From positions 1,550,001 through 1,614,000 of the forward strand of contig CANNDZ010000001.1 of NCBI GenBank assembly GCA_947503575.1: a stretch of DNA of 64,000 nucleotides. The letters are read 5' to 3'. Of this stretch, positions 18,280-37,722 are shown one piece after another. The first letter of the stretch is position 1; each line of letters opens with the position of its first letter. A program made the position numbers and the translations under genes. The notes beneath the pieces are model-generated. The model did no database searches, had not been told where the DNA came from, and was given only the letters and a program-made list of their open reading frames with translations. Source of the stretch: an uncultured Kordiimonas sp. GTDB lineage: Bacteria > Pseudomonadota > Alphaproteobacteria > Sphingomonadales > Kordiimonadaceae.

Positions 18280-18708
18280 ATGGCAAAGAAGATTGATGGC
18301 TATCTGAAGCTTCAGGTGCCGGCTGGCCAAGCCAACCCGTCACCGCCTATTGGTCCTGCGCTCGGTCAGCGTGGTGTCAATATTATGGAATTCTGTAAGG
18401 CTTTTAACGCCAAGACGCAGAAAATGGACCCAGGTATGCCTGTGCCCACTATTCTGACGATCTATGCAGACAAGTCTTTTACGTTCATTACCAAGACGCC
18501 GCCGGCAAGCTACTACCTTAAAAAGGCAGCTGGTCTAAAGTCGGGTGGTTCTGAACCTGGTCGTACCGTAGCTGGTTCAGTTACAAAAGCTCAGGTTAAA
18601 GAAATTGCTGAAGCGAAAATGGTAGACCTGAGTGCGAACGATATTGATGCAGCTATGCTGATCATTGAAGGTTCCGCGCGCTCTATGGGTCTGGAAGTGA
18701 AAGGCTAG
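18280..18708 (+). CDS. rplK: 50S ribosomal protein L11
   Basis: 142 residues, full length. It opens [20 protein letters not shown] and contains [36 protein letters not shown] is the rRNA-binding part. It forms the GTPase-associated stalk base with L10. Four bases separate it from rplA. Confidence 0.98.
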   Translation: MAKKIDGYLKLQVPAGQANPSPPIGPALGQRGVNIMEFCKAFNAKTQKMDPGMPVPTILTIYADKSFTFITKTPPASYYLKKAAGLKSGGSEPGRTVAGSVTKAQVKEIAEAKMVDLSANDIDAAMLIIEGSARSMGLEVKG

Positions 18709-18712
18709 GCAG

Positions 18713-19411
18713 ATGGCGAAGATTGCAAAACGTATTAAGAAAGCACACGACGGTCTTGATCGCGAAAAGTTCTACACCGTTGCTGACGCTGTTAAAGAAT
18801 TGAAATCACGGTCTAAAGTGAAGTTCGACGAAACGATCGAGGTGTCCATGAACCTGGGCGTTGACCCTCGTCATGCTGACCAGATGGTACGCGGCGTTGT
18901 GTCTTTGCCGCACGGCACAGGCAAAACCTTAAGGGTTGCTGTGTTTGCGCGCGGCCCAAAAGCTGAAGAAGCAACGGCGGCTGGTGCCGACAAAGTTGGT
19001 GCGGAAGACCTGATGGAAGATGTCCAAAAGGGTAACATCGACTTTGACCGTGTGATCGCGACCCCTGACATGATGGGTGTGGTTGGTCGGCTTGGTAAGG
19101 TTCTGGGCCCTAAAGGTCTGATGCCTAACCCGAAACTCGGTACTGTCACAATGGACGTGAAAGCTGCGGTTGAAGCCGCCAAAGCGGGCCAGGTGGAATA
19201 CCGCGTTGAAAAAGCCGGTATTGTTCACGGTGGTGTTGGCAAGGCAAGTTTTGACGAAGGTCAGATCGCTGAAAATGCTGAAGCGTTTATTGGCGCTGTG
19301 ATCAAGGCTAAACCAACAGGTGCCAAAGGTACGTATGTAAAGAAGATAGCATTGTCTTCTACCATGGGCCCTGGTCTTAAGATTGACGTTGCGTCTGTAG
19401 ACGCAGGGTAA
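18713..19411 (+). CDS. rplA: 50S ribosomal protein L1
   Basis: 232 residues. Contains the L1 signature [20 protein letters not shown], then [12 protein letters not shown]. It binds the mobile L1 stalk of 23S rRNA; in many bacteria it also represses the L11 operon at the message, but no matching leader is obvious upstream of rplK. Confidence 0.98.
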   Translation: MAKIAKRIKKAHDGLDREKFYTVADAVKELKSRSKVKFDETIEVSMNLGVDPRHADQMVRGVVSLPHGTGKTLRVAVFARGPKAEEATAAGADKVGAEDLMEDVQKGNIDFDRVIATPDMMGVVGRLGKVLGPKGLMPNPKLGTVTMDVKAAVEAAKAGQVEYRVEKAGIVHGGVGKASFDEGQIAENAEAFIGAVIKAKPTGAKGTYVKKIALSSTMGPGLKIDVASVDAG

Positions 19412-19764
19412 CACACGAATTTGCGTTGGTTTCGACCGGCGCAGTCATCTTGGCGGATGTTTTGCCAGGGTGGAGTAACTGTCCGAGATTGCAGGTGTTG
19501 CGGCGTGCTTTTCTAGTATTTGACCGTCGCGATTTAAAACAATTGGCTGTCGCGTAGCCATGGCCTGCATGAGATGGGGTAACGGAATTATTGCCTAAAA
19601 GCGTAAGCAACCTGGCGATAGACGCGGTTCCAACGGGAAAGGACGACCCTTTCTTGCGCCCCGGACAGGGGAGTGTATTTGCCGCTTTGTGGTAAATACG
19701 TGGCTCAATTAACGAAAACCTGCGGCCCTATGGCCAATGGTTTTCACTGTCGGAGACGAAAAAA
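19412..19764 (+). ncRNA. Probable L10 leader (r-protein autoregulatory RNA)
   Basis: A 353-base gap between rplA and rplJ with no credible ORF. Near its 3' half lie stem-loops GAAAGG-N5-CCTTTC (19637-19653) and CCCC-N5-GGGG (19659-19671), after GACGCGGTTCCAACGGG. The position and these elements fit the L10 leader, which binds the L10-L12 complex and lowers rplJL expression. A covariance search was not possible here. Confidence 0.6.
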
Positions 19765-20280
19765 GTGGAAAGAGCCGAGAAGCAGGAACTGGTTACGTCC
19801 TTGCACGATGTTTTCTCTGATGCCGCTTCAGTTGTCGTAGTGCACTATGACGGCCTGAGCGTTGCAGAGATTACTGATCTGCGTTCACAGATGCGTGCTG
19901 AGGGTGCTTCCCTCAAAGTGACCAAAAACCGGCTGACTCGTCTTGCGCTTAAAGGCACCGACTACGAAGGCATTTCGGACCTGTTTACCGGTCCGACGGC
20001 AATCGGCTACGCGGAAGACCCCGTGTCTGCAGCCAAAGTCTTGTCAAAATACGCCAAGGGCAACGAAAAACTTCGTGTTCTCGGCGGTGGCATGGGCTCA
20101 TTGGTTCTGGACCAAACGGGTGTCAAAGCACTGGCTGAACTGCCGTCTTTGGACGAACTTCGCGGCAAGCTTGTAGGACTTCTGCAAGCCCCTGCTCAGA
20201 AGCTCGCTTCGGTTACACAGGCTCCTGCGGGTCAACTGGCCCGTGTCTTTGGTGCTTACGGAAGCCAAGACGCAGCTTAA
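19765..20280 (+). CDS. rplJ: 50S ribosomal protein L10
   Basis: 171 residues from GTG 19765 after CGGAGACG. The LRSQMRAEGASLKVTKNRL block binds rRNA; the C-terminal helix KLASVTQAPAGQLARVF is the platform for L7/L12 dimers. It starts directly after the leader RNA. Confidence 0.98.
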   Translation: MERAEKQELVTSLHDVFSDAASVVVVHYDGLSVAEITDLRSQMRAEGASLKVTKNRLTRLALKGTDYEGISDLFTGPTAIGYAEDPVSAAKVLSKYAKGNEKLRVLGGGMGSLVLDQTGVKALAELPSLDELRGKLVGLLQAPAQKLASVTQAPAGQLARVFGAYGSQDAA

Positions 20281-20372
20281 CCTTTTCTCAAGTGGCTATG
20301 GTGGCCGCCTGAGAGCAATGCAAAGTGAATTGTGGATCCCATATTGGGACCGTTCTATTTGGAGTGAAAAAA

Positions 20373-20753
20373 ATGGCTGACCTTGATAAGTTGGTTGAAG
20401 ACCTGTCTGCCCTTACTGTTCTGGAAGCTGCTGAGCTTTCAAAACTTCTCGAAGAGAAATGGGGCGTTTCTGCTGCTGCACCTGTTGCTGTAGCTGCTGC
20501 TGGCGGTGCCGCTGGTGGTGGTGAAGCTGCTGCAGAAGAAAAAGACGAGTTTGACGTTGTTCTGACTGCTGCTGGCGACAAGAAAATCAACGTGATTAAA
20601 GAAGTGCGTGCGATTACTGGCCTGGGCCTCAAAGAAGCCAAGGACATGGTTGAAGGCGCACCTAAAACTGTTAAAGAAGCTGCACCAAAAGCAGAAGCGG
20701 AAGAGCTTAAAGCTAAGCTTGAAGCGGCTGGCGCATCTGTTGAGCTCAAGTAA
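20373..20753 (+). CDS. rplL: 50S ribosomal protein L7/L12
   Basis: 126 residues from ATG 20373 (GGAG nine bases upstream); in-frame codons from 20325 are excluded. It has an N-terminal dimerisation helix, an Ala/Gly/Glu hinge at about 37-55, then the C-terminal factor-binding domain with [20 protein letters not shown]. Recruits translation GTPases. Confidence 0.98.
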   Translation: MADLDKLVEDLSALTVLEAAELSKLLEEKWGVSAAAPVAVAAAGGAAGGGEAAAEEKDEFDVVLTAAGDKKINVIKEVRAITGLGLKEAKDMVEGAPKTVKEAAPKAEAEELKAKLEAAGASVELK

Positions 20754-20776
20754 TTTCTTGAGCCAAACGAACCGTA

Positions 20777-20806
20777 GGTCGGGCGTGGTTTGCACGCCCG
20801 GCCTTT
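20777..20806 (+). terminator. Intercistronic attenuator hairpin between rplL and rpoB
   Basis: An eleven-pair GC-rich stem (GGTCGGGCGTG with CACGCCCGGCC, one G-T pair) with a five-base loop and only TTTC after it. The position matches the partial rplL-rpoB attenuator known in other bacteria, which reduces rpoB relative to rplL. The 172 bases after it show nothing else clear. Confidence 0.45.
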
Positions 20807-20978
20807 CGGCGTCCTTGGGGTAGAGGACAAAAATACACTACCTTATGCCACGCCTCAGGCATGATTTTGAGGCGAAACTGAATTTTCGAAATTCCGGCGC
20901 TGGGCTGGGGTTTCATTGGTTTGCCTAGCTTGCAGATGTATGCAGGCAGGGCCACACATAGAGAGACGAGGGCGAAGT

Positions 20979-25079
<4,101 letters not shown>

Positions 25080-25193
25080 CGACTAAAGACCAGGGCTTTG
25101 CCCAGAACCGGGCGGCGAGCTTGCTTGTCGCCCAGTCTGCCTAACGGCAGGCACTGATTTCAGGATGGCGGTCACCTTAAGGCCGAAGTTTGA

Positions 25194-29423
<4,230 letters not shown>

Positions 29424-29451
29424 GCTCTAGCCGACACAAAAACATTAAAAA

Positions 29452-29479
29452 AGGGTCCGCACATGCGGGCCCTTTTTTT
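29452..29479 (+). terminator. Bidirectional terminator between rpoC and the sulfotransferase gene
   Basis: A nine-pair stem AGGGTCCGC/GCGGGCCCT with an ACAT loop and T7. The left side is preceded by an A run, so it can also end the convergent minus-strand gene, whose stop lies five bases on. Confidence 0.93.
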
Positions 29480-29483
29480 GTAT

Positions 29484-30302
29484 TCACTCGTTGGTGGGAC
29501 TGCTGACACATTGTTCCAGTAAGCGGGCTTCCATCTCAAGGCAGGCAGATTTTATCGCTTGGTTCATTTCAGGGGGTGGGGATTTGCTGATGGACCGGGT
29601 GTGTATTCCCTTGATCATGGCACTTTGATAGTCCAGACCGGCAAATTCAACTAACACTCTGCTTATGTTTTCGGGATTTTGCACAAAGTCTTCGTATCGA
29701 ATAACCAAGGCTCTATCATCTGTGTGGAGTTGCTCATCAAAATAAATCTGATTGCGGCACAACCAAAAGAGGGCTTTACAATCTACAACGCTGCACTCTG
29801 GAAAATATAATTGGTTCAGGATGTCTCGGACATTGGTGCTGATGGTACGGCCACGCCAGTTCTCCTTGGCATGTCCGGCTGCGATTTCATCAACCCACTC
29901 TCTGAAACCAGGCCACCGGACCATGTGCGAGTTAATGACATCCGCGAAATTGCGAGTTGGCCATACCACTTTTGAGTCTTCAAAGCAGGCAAGCAGCTCT
30001 GCGATCCGATCAGCGTCTAATAATGCCTTTGCTACAACAGTCTTGGCGTAGGACGCCTTGTACCGCTTCACTACGACCTCATTGTCTCTGAGTTTATAAT
30101 CGTCAAAGACGCTTGGCTCAGCCTCGTGGAAAACACGCGTCAGTGTATGACGATCCAATGCGTCCATTACCATATTTGTGCCGCTACGTTGAACGCCAGC
30201 AAGCCAAATCATCTGTTTTGAGCGCATCGAATTGTCTAAAAGTTGGGACGGCAGTTTTTTCAGTTGGTGAAAAGACTGCCCAACTCTACCCTTATATGGC
30301 AT
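29484..30302 (-). CDS. Sulfotransferase-family protein
   Basis: 272 residues from ATG 30302, or about 247 from the Met at 30227; neither start has a strong ribosome-binding site. MIWLAGVQRSGTNMVMDAL is the 5'-phosphosulfate-binding loop of PAPS sulfotransferases (xxRSGTN). Further on, VVWPTRNFADVINSHMVRW corresponds to the 3'-phosphate-binding R-x7-S block and ALVIRYEDFVQNPENI to the family's LRYEDL segment. Acceptor unknown: a glycan, lipid or small molecule. It lies between the real rpoC end and a second rpoC-like tail and runs against the transcription of the block, so acquisition by recombination is likely. Confidence 0.82.
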   Translation of the reverse strand: MPYKGRVGQSFHQLKKLPSQLLDNSMRSKQMIWLAGVQRSGTNMVMDALDRHTLTRVFHEAEPSVFDDYKLRDNEVVVKRYKASYAKTVVAKALLDADRIAELLACFEDSKVVWPTRNFADVINSHMVRWPGFREWVDEIAAGHAKENWRGRTISTNVRDILNQLYFPECSVVDCKALFWLCRNQIYFDEQLHTDDRALVIRYEDFVQNPENISRVLVEFAGLDYQSAMIKGIHTRSISKSPPPEMNQAIKSACLEMEARLLEQCVSSPTNE

Positions 30303-30453
30303 ACACAGAAAATCCCGTTGAATTTAGTAGGATAGTGGTAGCATCCAAGATTGAAAAGCATCAATGTTTGAGCGCTGGCGTCCCAGCAAAGAATCGACTT
30401 GGGACAGTATCTTGGTATAGCCATATCATTGTTGTAAACTAATTCCATATATT

Positions 30454-30513
30454 GAGGCAGAATTTGCTGCAGCGACATCAAGTGATGGGGACGGTGAAAA
30501 AGCGGAAGCCTAA
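30454..30513 (+). pseudogene. Vestigial second 3' end of rpoC
   Basis: In frame, the + strand reads EAEFAAATSSDGDGEKAEA then TAA, against [17 protein letters not shown] then TAA at the end of rpoC. Fourteen bases (GCAGAATTTGCTGC) are identical. Each stop is followed by AAAAGGG and a hairpin at almost the same distance (32 and 34 bases), the second hairpin being imperfect. There is no start codon or upstream coding sequence. This is interpreted as the displaced original tail of rpoC. Confidence 0.6.
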
Positions 30514-30570
30514 ACACCCAATTGGCTGACTTGTTGTTTGAAAAGGGCTCACTTTTGTAAGTGCCTATTT

Positions 30571-32238
30571 CTATTTAGCGGGCTTTTTTGTACTTTTTTC
30601 GACCGTTTCCGTCCTTAAATTCAGCTTTGCGTCAAAAAAAGTAACCGTATTAGCCTCGTTAGTTTGGACGCAATGATCATTTTCCCGCAGTTCATTAGCA
30701 GAAATCATGGCCCATTTTGCCATCAGGCATTCAAACTTGAACAAATTATATGTCTTAGTGTTCTCGAAAAAACTATTTTGCTCGCCGTAATACAGAAGGG
30801 GCACTCTCAGGGACTGCATGGCAGGCGGAGTTCTAATATCATGTTTGAGAAATAGTTCGCTGGCTACATCAATAAGGCCATGGTCTGCAACAAACATAAG
30901 TTCCCCATCATAGGGTTCAATGCGCTGAATAACCTCATCCAAAAAATAGTCTGTGTAGCGAACGCTGTCGTCATAGGCTGCTATTGTTGCTTGCTTTTCT
31001 GACGTGAAAGTCGCCGCCGAAAATCGTGCGAAATCGGCTGGATACCTTTCATTAAAAAGAAAGTGAGAGCCTATCATGTGCAGAATCACGAGGGTTTTCT
31101 GGTCAGATGCCTTCTTATCCAGTGTTTGTTGAAGCAACGGCAGTAAAGCTTCGTCCAGTGGGTGGTTCTCACTATCGGTTGCAATAAACTCCTGAATATC
31201 TGCATCCTGTGCAACATGGGAAACCCCAACGCCCCAGTCATCAAAGCGGATCTGGTTTGATAGCCAGTGAACTTGGTAACCTGCAGCTTGTGCGAGCTTT
31301 ACAATAGACAGGCTGAAGTCCACCTTACTGCCCCCTTTTGTTAGCATTGCAGGGATTGCGGTCCAGGTGTTTGCCCCTCCTGCGTAAGCCTGCTCAGCCA
31401 TCTGCAACCTAGTGCCCCGAGCTCTCAGCCTTGGCGTTGTGTCGCGGTGGTAGCCATAGAGGCCAAGGTGATCTGCCCGTAAAGACTCACCAATAACCAG
31501 GACTAAAAGGGACGGAGCCGAGAGTGCCTGGTTCACGTTGGTCCAGTTTTTACCGCTAGTGTTATCAGATGTGACATATAGGATTGCTTTGGCGAGCCCC
31601 GTCAGGCTCTCGCTAATTGGCAGGCGATATCCCATCGAGTCTGCATAATGGAAGACTTTTGCTGTTGAGCGATCGAATCCCAAAGCGCTGTATTTCAACT
31701 CTGCTTTTCTGGAGGCCGCCACGTCTTCAGCGAAATCCCGACTAAGCGTTTGGTCAGATACCAGAGGTGCAAAGGCATGCAGCAGGCCAACTGTCAGAAG
31801 AACTATGCTAATTTGTTTTGGTACTGCCACCTTCGGCAATGAGACCATTCCAACGAATGTCACCACAGATGCGGCTGTTACCATCAGGTTTTCAGTGATG
31901 TAGGAATTTATTTCGTAAGCCGACGCATAGAACACACTCATCCAGACGGCTATAGATAGATGGTCCGCGTAGGTGGTCCGTGTTAGCAAATCGGCAATGA
32001 TGAGCAGGGACAGGAGTGTTCTTATGATACGGCCGTTCGCGGCCATCAAAAGCATACCTGCCAGAAGGCTGGAGTAGCCTATGAAATGTACCAGGCGCTT
32101 CAAGTCAACGCCAAGCTGGTTTTGTGCGGTGGGGCCATAGGCCGCAGCAACGGTTACGAGCATTACCAAGCAAGCGAATGTTGCCATTTGTCCGAAAGAT
32201 AGGCTTTTGCCGTATTGAAGGAATGTCTCTTTCACCAT
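30571..32238 (-). CDS. Phosphoethanolamine-transferase-like membrane sulfatase-fold enzyme
   Basis: 555 residues. The N-terminal part has about five hydrophobic segments (roughly 18-35, 50-66, 73-85, 117-134, 142-160). The periplasmic catalytic domain follows, with metal-binding Glu251 in LVIGESLRADHLGLYGY and the nucleophile region GGANTWTAIPAML, where Thr291 aligns with the active Thr of EptA/MCR enzymes. FVADHGLID supplies late metal ligands. Such enzymes move phosphoethanolamine, or sometimes phosphoglycerol, onto lipid A or glycans; the target here is unknown. Its start overlaps the stop of the GDPD gene by seven bases, so they form a unit. Confidence 0.83.
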   Translation of the reverse strand: MVKETFLQYGKSLSFGQMATFACLVMLVTVAAAYGPTAQNQLGVDLKRLVHFIGYSSLLAGMLLMAANGRIIRTLLSLLIIADLLTRTTYADHLSIAVWMSVFYASAYEINSYITENLMVTAASVVTFVGMVSLPKVAVPKQISIVLLTVGLLHAFAPLVSDQTLSRDFAEDVAASRKAELKYSALGFDRSTAKVFHYADSMGYRLPISESLTGLAKAILYVTSDNTSGKNWTNVNQALSAPSLLVLVIGESLRADHLGLYGYHRDTTPRLRARGTRLQMAEQAYAGGANTWTAIPAMLTKGGSKVDFSLSIVKLAQAAGYQVHWLSNQIRFDDWGVGVSHVAQDADIQEFIATDSENHPLDEALLPLLQQTLDKKASDQKTLVILHMIGSHFLFNERYPADFARFSAATFTSEKQATIAAYDDSVRYTDYFLDEVIQRIEPYDGELMFVADHGLIDVASELFLKHDIRTPPAMQSLRVPLLYYGEQNSFFENTKTYNLFKFECLMAKWAMISANELRENDHCVQTNEANTVTFFDAKLNLRTETVEKSTKKPAK

Positions 32239-33029
32239 CTTTGCCTAAAATAATTTTCGTCTGATAGGATCACTCTAACCCGCGCTTCCCGGGCCAAAGT
32301 TTCAATTCGTGCTACGTCATTCACGGTAAAAACATACACTTCTGATGTTGGCAAAAGCGAAAATAGCCGCTGGTCAAAAGATTGATGTTCCATAGATACG
32401 GCATGCACGCCGTATCGCTGCAGACGATAGCGAATCTTTAACAGTTCATACCAATAGGAGATGGCACTGCCCGACGGATTCAGGCCAATCCAGTAACTGG
32501 TTTGAATGCCAGTCGATGCAAAAGGCGCGAGCGCTTCGGGGTTTTGGGATTCGATCAAAACCTTATTTTTAACATCGGCATCCGTCAGCAATCGACTCAG
32601 AGAGGCTGCTACTGCGGGTATTTGATGAGATGGCAAGTACCGGAGATTCTTAAAATCGAACCAGTAATAAAGGCTGTCCCCAAACTCGGAAACCACATCG
32701 ACCACTGTTAGCAACTGGCCGTTATGACGCTGATACGGTTTATCATGTGAAACAATGAAATCGCTCAAGTCAGCGTCGTAAAATATATCCAGCTCTATGC
32801 CCTTCGCACCTTCGTTCGCCGCAGACCGAAAAGCAGAGATTGAGTTTTCTGGTAGGCTTTTATCCACCCCCAGATATCCCCGGTGGGCCCAAACCTTCTC
32901 CGAACCCCGATAGAAGCGTTTTTGTGCCACTTCCTCGTAATCGCGGGCAATAAAAAAAAGGCCAAGGCCACTTATGAATACGCAGACTAAACCTAGTACT
33001 AAAAGTCGAAACAAAATTACTTTAGTCAT
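32232..33029 (-). CDS. Glycerophosphodiester phosphodiesterase-family protein
   Basis: 265 residues. An N-terminal signal anchor (residues 5-28) precedes the GDPD barrel: WAHRGYLG (His49), LPENSISAF (Glu61), KGIELDI (Glu79, Asp81) and VSHD (His95) are the metal and catalytic residues in the usual order. C-terminal VYVFTVNDVARIETL matches the family VWTVN segment. It hydrolyses glycerophosphodiesters to glycerol-3-phosphate and an alcohol, probably at the outer face of the inner membrane. With the downstream phosphoethanolamine-transferase-like gene it suggests phospholipid head-group turnover. Confidence 0.88.
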   Translation of the reverse strand: MTKVILFRLLVLGLVCVFISGLGLFFIARDYEEVAQKRFYRGSEKVWAHRGYLGVDKSLPENSISAFRSAANEGAKGIELDIFYDADLSDFIVSHDKPYQRHNGQLLTVVDVVSEFGDSLYYWFDFKNLRYLPSHQIPAVAASLSRLLTDADVKNKVLIESQNPEALAPFASTGIQTSYWIGLNPSGSAISYWYELLKIRYRLQRYGVHAVSMEHQSFDQRLFSLLPTSEVYVFTVNDVARIETLAREARVRVILSDENYFRQRW

Positions 33030-33249
33030 TTTCGATCTTCATTAGGGTGGCAGCCTCAAATGTAAAAATTAGGGCATATAGTATGCCTTTGTAGTGCTGA
33101 AACAGTGTGCCAAACCTCCTTTTTGATCAACTCAAAAATAGTCTTCGTATTATAAGGTACTTAGAGCACGGCATCCCCTCAACTCGCGTTACTTGCAAAT
33201 GGGCCCGATGAAGGATGCGGATTTTATGGTTCGTTGGTCAGCTTTTTCA
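33030..33249. other. Intergenic region with no gene, upstream part
   Basis: Divergent gap between the GDPD gene and rpsL (455 bases in all to 33484). An AT-rich part at 33120-33160 (TTGATC, then TATTATAA) could hold a promoter in either direction. No ORF with protein-like composition was seen. Confidence 0.5.
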
Positions 33250-33276
33250 TTGACGTATCGGGCATTTCGGTATAGA
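33250..33276 (+). promoter_or_regulatory. Probable rpsL (str operon) promoter
   Basis: TTGACG at 33250-33255 and TATAGA at 33271-33276 with 15 bases between. It would give a leader of about 200 bases, containing a perfect hairpin TAGGCC-N5-GGCCTA at 33304-33320. A separate promoter is expected because rpoC ends in a terminator and opposing genes intervene. Confidence 0.5.
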
Positions 33277-33484
33277 TAGCGCACCTCGCCAGAGCTCAGG
33301 TGGTAGGCCAAATCGGCCTAGACGCTGGGGTTTGCTGGCTAAGAGTGTAAAATTAGAATCGATCCGGGTAACCTGATTGGAGCCAAAAAGCTGCCGATTG
33401 AGGTTGTTTTTGCTGCATGCAAAACAGGGCATCTGGAATGATGGTGACAGAGAAAAACGGCTGAAAAACCAATAGGGAACAAGA

Positions 33485-33856
33485 ATGCCTACCATTAACC
33501 AACTTGTGCGCAAACCGCGCCAAAACAAGCCAGCGCACAACAAAGTGCCCGCGCTCGAAGCATGCCCGCAAAAGCGCGGCGTGTGCACACGTGTATATAC
33601 AACGACTCCGAAGAAGCCGAACTCAGCGCTGCGTAAAGTTGCTCGTGTCCGTCTTTCAAACGGTTTTGAGGTCACGTCCTACATTCCCGGTGAAGGTCAC
33701 AACCTTCAGGAACACTCTGTTGTTCTGATCCGCGGTGGTCGTGTCAAAGATTTGCCTGGTGTTCGCTACCACACGCTGCGTGGTGTGCTCGATACCCAGG
33801 GTGTTGCAGACCGTCGCAAGAGCCGTTCTAAATACGGCACCAAGCGTCCGAAGTAA
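33485..33856 (+). CDS. rpsL: 30S ribosomal protein S12
   Basis: 123 residues, full length. The decoding loops read [18 protein letters not shown] and [14 protein letters not shown], so the lysines whose change gives streptomycin resistance (E. coli Lys42 and Lys87) are present. First gene of the str unit; rpsG follows after 21 bases. Confidence 0.99.
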   Translation: MPTINQLVRKPRQNKPAHNKVPALEACPQKRGVCTRVYTTTPKKPNSALRKVARVRLSNGFEVTSYIPGEGHNLQEHSVVLIRGGRVKDLPGVRYHTLRGVLDTQGVADRRKSRSKYGTKRPK

Positions 33857-33874
33857 GATTGAAGAAGGAATTAA

Positions 33875-34348
<474 letters not shown>

Positions 34349-34375
34349 AGAGTTTTAGGGTAAGGAACTGGTTCG

Positions 34376-36457
34376 ATGGCACGTAGAACCCCACTAAGCG
34401 ACTATCGCAACATCGGCATCATGGCTCACATTGATGCGGGTAAAACCACAACGACTGAACGCGTTCTGTATTACACAGGTCGTAGCCATAAAATTGGCGA
34501 AGTTCACGACGGTGGCGCAACGATGGACTGGATGGAGCAAGAGCAAGAGCGCGGTATTACAATTACCTCTGCTGCTACCACTTGTTTCTGGAATGATCAC
34601 CGCATCAACATTATTGATACCCCTGGTCACGTTGACTTCACGATTGAAGTTGAGCGGTCTTTGCGTGTTCTTGATGGTGCTGTTGCTGTTTTCGACTCTG
34701 TAGCCGGTGTTGAACCACAGTCTGAAACTGTATGGCGGCAGGCTGATAAGTACGGTGTTCCGCGTATGTGCTTCGTCAACAAGATGGACCGCATGGGTGC
34801 AAACTTCGAGCGCTGTGTTGACATGATTAAAGAGCGCCTTGGTGCTCGCGCTCTCGTGATCCAGTTGCCGATTGGCGCTGAAAGCGATTATGAAGGTTTG
34901 ATCGACCTTGTTAAGAACAAGGAAGTTCTTTGGAAGGGTGAAGACCTGGGTGCTTCATACGAATATGTCGATATTCGCCCTGAACTTGCAGACGCGGCCG
35001 AGGCTGCGCGCATGGAAATGATCGAAACAGCTGTCGAAGCTGATGAAGAGTTGATGGAAAAGTACCTTGAAGGTGAAGATATCACTGAAGAGGAATTGAA
35101 GTCAGCCATTCGTAAGGGCACCATTGCTGGTGATTTTGTTCCAGTTCTGAATGGTACGGCGTTTAAGAACAAAGGTGTTCAGCCACTTCTGGATGCTGTC
35201 GTTGACTTCATGCCTGCGCCGACAGATGTTGCAGCGATCAACGGTGTTGATGCGCATGACACAGACAAAGAAATTGTTCGTAAATCTGATGATGACGAGC
35301 CGTTTTCTGCGCTGGCGTTTAAAATCATGAACGACCCATTTGTTGGTACGCTAACGTTCTGCCGTATCTATTCTGGTGTTCTGGAAACGGGCACGCAGGT
35401 GATGAACTCTGTTAAGCAGCGGAAAGAAAAAGTTGGCCGCATGCTGGAAATGCATGCCAACAACCGGGAAGACCTGAAGGAAGCCCGTGCTGGTGATATC
35501 ATTGCATTGGCGGGCCTGAAGTCTACAACAACAGGCGACACGCTGTGCGCAAACAACAGCCAGGTTATCCTGGAGCGTATGGAATTCCCGGATCCGGTGA
35601 TTTCGGTTGCGGTGGAGCCAAAAACCAAAGCTGACCAAGAGAAGATGGGTATCGCCCTTAATCGTCTGGCTGCAGAAGACCCGAGCTTCCGCGTGGCAAG
35701 TGACGAGGAAAGCGGCCAGACCGTTATTTCTGGTATGGGCGAACTGCACCTTGATATTCTCGTCGATCGTATGAAGCGTGAGTTCAAAGTTGAGTGTACT
35801 GTTGGTGCGCCTCAGGTTGCTTACCGTGAGAGCTTTGCCAAGGCTGTTGAGGTTGATTACACCCACAAGAAGCAGTCTGGTGGTTCTGGTCAGTTTGGTC
35901 GCGTGAAAATGGTTGTTACACCAGGTGAGCGTGGTTCTGGCTTTGAGTTCATTGATGAAATCAAGGGTGGTAATATCCCGAAAGAGTATATCCCTGGTGT
36001 TGAAAAAGGCATCAAGGACATCGCTGAAAGCGGTGCATTGATCGGCTTCCCGATCATCGATTTCTCTGTACGGTTGGTTGACGGTGCCTACCACGATGTA
36101 GACTCAAGCGTTCTAGCGTTTGAAATCGCGGGTCGTGGTGCAACGCGGCAGGCCGCTGTTGACGCAGGTATTCGGCTCCTTGAGCCAATCATGAAGGTCG
36201 AAGTTGTCACCCCTGAAGATTACATGGGCGACGTTATTGGCGACCTCAACAAACGTCGTGGTCAGATCCAGGGTTCTGAAACCCGCGGTCCGAACACGGT
36301 TATCAATGCAATGGTTCCGCTGGCGAACATGTTTGGTTACGTAAACGAGCTTCGCTCGTTCTCACAAGGCCGGGCGACGTTCTCCATGCAGTTTGACCAT
36401 TATGATGGAGTTCCGCAGGCAGTTGCTGATGAAGTTAAAGCAAAGCTTGCCGGGTAA
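34376..36457 (+). CDS. fusA: Elongation factor G
   Basis: 693 residues, full length. G1 [13 protein letters not shown], switch [14 protein letters not shown]3 [10 protein letters not shown]4 NKMDR, then domains II-V ending [19 protein letters not shown]. Catalyses ribosomal translocation and, with RRF, recycling. The second tuf gene follows after 66 bases. Confidence 0.99.
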   Translation: MARRTPLSDYRNIGIMAHIDAGKTTTTERVLYYTGRSHKIGEVHDGGATMDWMEQEQERGITITSAATTCFWNDHRINIIDTPGHVDFTIEVERSLRVLDGAVAVFDSVAGVEPQSETVWRQADKYGVPRMCFVNKMDRMGANFERCVDMIKERLGARALVIQLPIGAESDYEGLIDLVKNKEVLWKGEDLGASYEYVDIRPELADAAEAARMEMIETAVEADEELMEKYLEGEDITEEELKSAIRKGTIAGDFVPVLNGTAFKNKGVQPLLDAVVDFMPAPTDVAAINGVDAHDTDKEIVRKSDDDEPFSALAFKIMNDPFVGTLTFCRIYSGVLETGTQVMNSVKQRKEKVGRMLEMHANNREDLKEARAGDIIALAGLKSTTTGDTLCANNSQVILERMEFPDPVISVAVEPKTKADQEKMGIALNRLAAEDPSFRVASDEESGQTVISGMGELHLDILVDRMKREFKVECTVGAPQVAYRESFAKAVEVDYTHKKQSGGSGQFGRVKMVVTPGERGSGFEFIDEIKGGNIPKEYIPGVEKGIKDIAESGALIGFPIIDFSVRLVDGAYHDVDSSVLAFEIAGRGATRQAAVDAGIRLLEPIMKVEVVTPEDYMGDVIGDLNKRRGQIQGSETRGPNTVINAMVPLANMFGYVNELRSFSQGRATFSMQFDHYDGVPQAVADEVKAKLAG

Positions 36458-36523
36458 GTTAAACAACAAAAAAGCGTTATGGACCCCTTGGCAATACAAG
36501 GGCCGATAGAAAGGTAAAATAGG

Positions 36524-37714
36524 ATGGCTAAAGAGAAGTTTGAGCGTAATAAGCCGCACTGTAATGTTGGCACGATTGGTCACGTTGACCATGGTAAGAC
36601 AACATTGACGGCGGCGATTACGAAGGTATTGGCAGAAGTTGGCGGCGGCGAAGCTGTTGATTTTGCGAACATTGACAAGGCCCCTGAGGAGCGTGAGCGT
36701 GGTATCACGATTTCGACGGCGCACGTTGAGTATGAGACAGAGAACCGTCACTACGCGCACGTTGATTGCCCGGGTCACGCTGACTATGTGAAGAACATGA
36801 TCACGGGTGCGGCACAGATGGATGGCGGCATTCTTGTTGTGAACGCAGCGGACGGCCCGATGCCACAGACCCGTGAGCACATTCTGCTTGCACGTCAGGT
36901 TGGTGTTCCAGCGCTTGTTGTGTTCATGAACAAGGTTGACCAGGTAGACGACGAAGAGCTTCTGGAACTTGTTGAGATGGAGATCCGTGAGCTTCTGGAC
37001 GAGTATGAGTTCCCTGGTGACGATATTCCGATCATTGCTGGTTCAGCGCTTGCTGCCCTTGAAGGCCGTGACGACACCATCGGTAAAGAGAAGATCCTTG
37101 AGCTGATGGCTGCTGTTGATGAATATATCCCAATGCCAGAGCGTGCGATTGATGGTGCGTTCCTGATGCCTGTTGAGGATGTCTTCTCTATTTCTGGCCG
37201 TGGTACGGTTGCGACGGGCCGTGTTGAGCGTGGTATTGTCAAGGTTGGTGAAGAGATCGAGATTGTTGGTATCAAGGATACCACCAAGACGACGATCACT
37301 GGTGTTGAGATGTTCCGCAAGCTTCTGGACGAAGGTCGTGCAGGGGACAACATTGGTGCGCTGCTGCGTGGTGTTGCCCGTGATGACATTGAGCGTGGTC
37401 AGGTTCTGGCGCATGTTGGTTCGATCACACCGCACACGAAGTTCACAGCAGAGACCTATATCCTGACCAAGGAAGAAGGTGGCCGTCATACGCCGTTCTT
37501 TGCGAACTACCGTCCGCAGTTCTATTTCCGTACGACGGATGTGACCGGCAACGTTGAACTGCCTTCTGGCACCGAGATGGTTATGCCTGGTGACAATGTG
37601 AACCTGACGGTTGAGCTGATTGCGCCGATCGCCATGGACGAAGGCCTGCGTTTCGCTATCCGCGAAGGTGGCCGTACCGTCGGTGCCGGTGTCGTCGCTA
37701 AAATTATCGAATAG
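36524..37714 (+). CDS. tuf: Elongation factor Tu (copy 2)
   Basis: 396 residues, same protein as the copy at 15893. The DNA identity begins at the ATG and ends at the last sense codon, while the flanks and the stop codon (TAG) differ, as expected where gene conversion is confined to the coding part. It is the str-operon copy, between fusA and rpsJ. Confidence 0.99.
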   Translation: MAKEKFERNKPHCNVGTIGHVDHGKTTLTAAITKVLAEVGGGEAVDFANIDKAPEERERGITISTAHVEYETENRHYAHVDCPGHADYVKNMITGAAQMDGGILVVNAADGPMPQTREHILLARQVGVPALVVFMNKVDQVDDEELLELVEMEIRELLDEYEFPGDDIPIIAGSALAALEGRDDTIGKEKILELMAAVDEYIPMPERAIDGAFLMPVEDVFSISGRGTVATGRVERGIVKVGEEIEIVGIKDTTKTTITGVEMFRKLLDEGRAGDNIGALLRGVARDDIERGQVLAHVGSITPHTKFTAETYILTKEEGGRHTPFFANYRPQFYFRTTDVTGNVELPSGTEMVMPGDNVNLTVELIAPIAMDEGLRFAIREGGRTVGAGVVAKIIE

Positions 37715-37722
37715 AACAAACA

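Noticed and set aside
20916-20978. Longer N-terminus for RpoB
   Set aside because: The extra residues are Cys-rich and unlike any RpoB; ATG 20979 gives the standard start.
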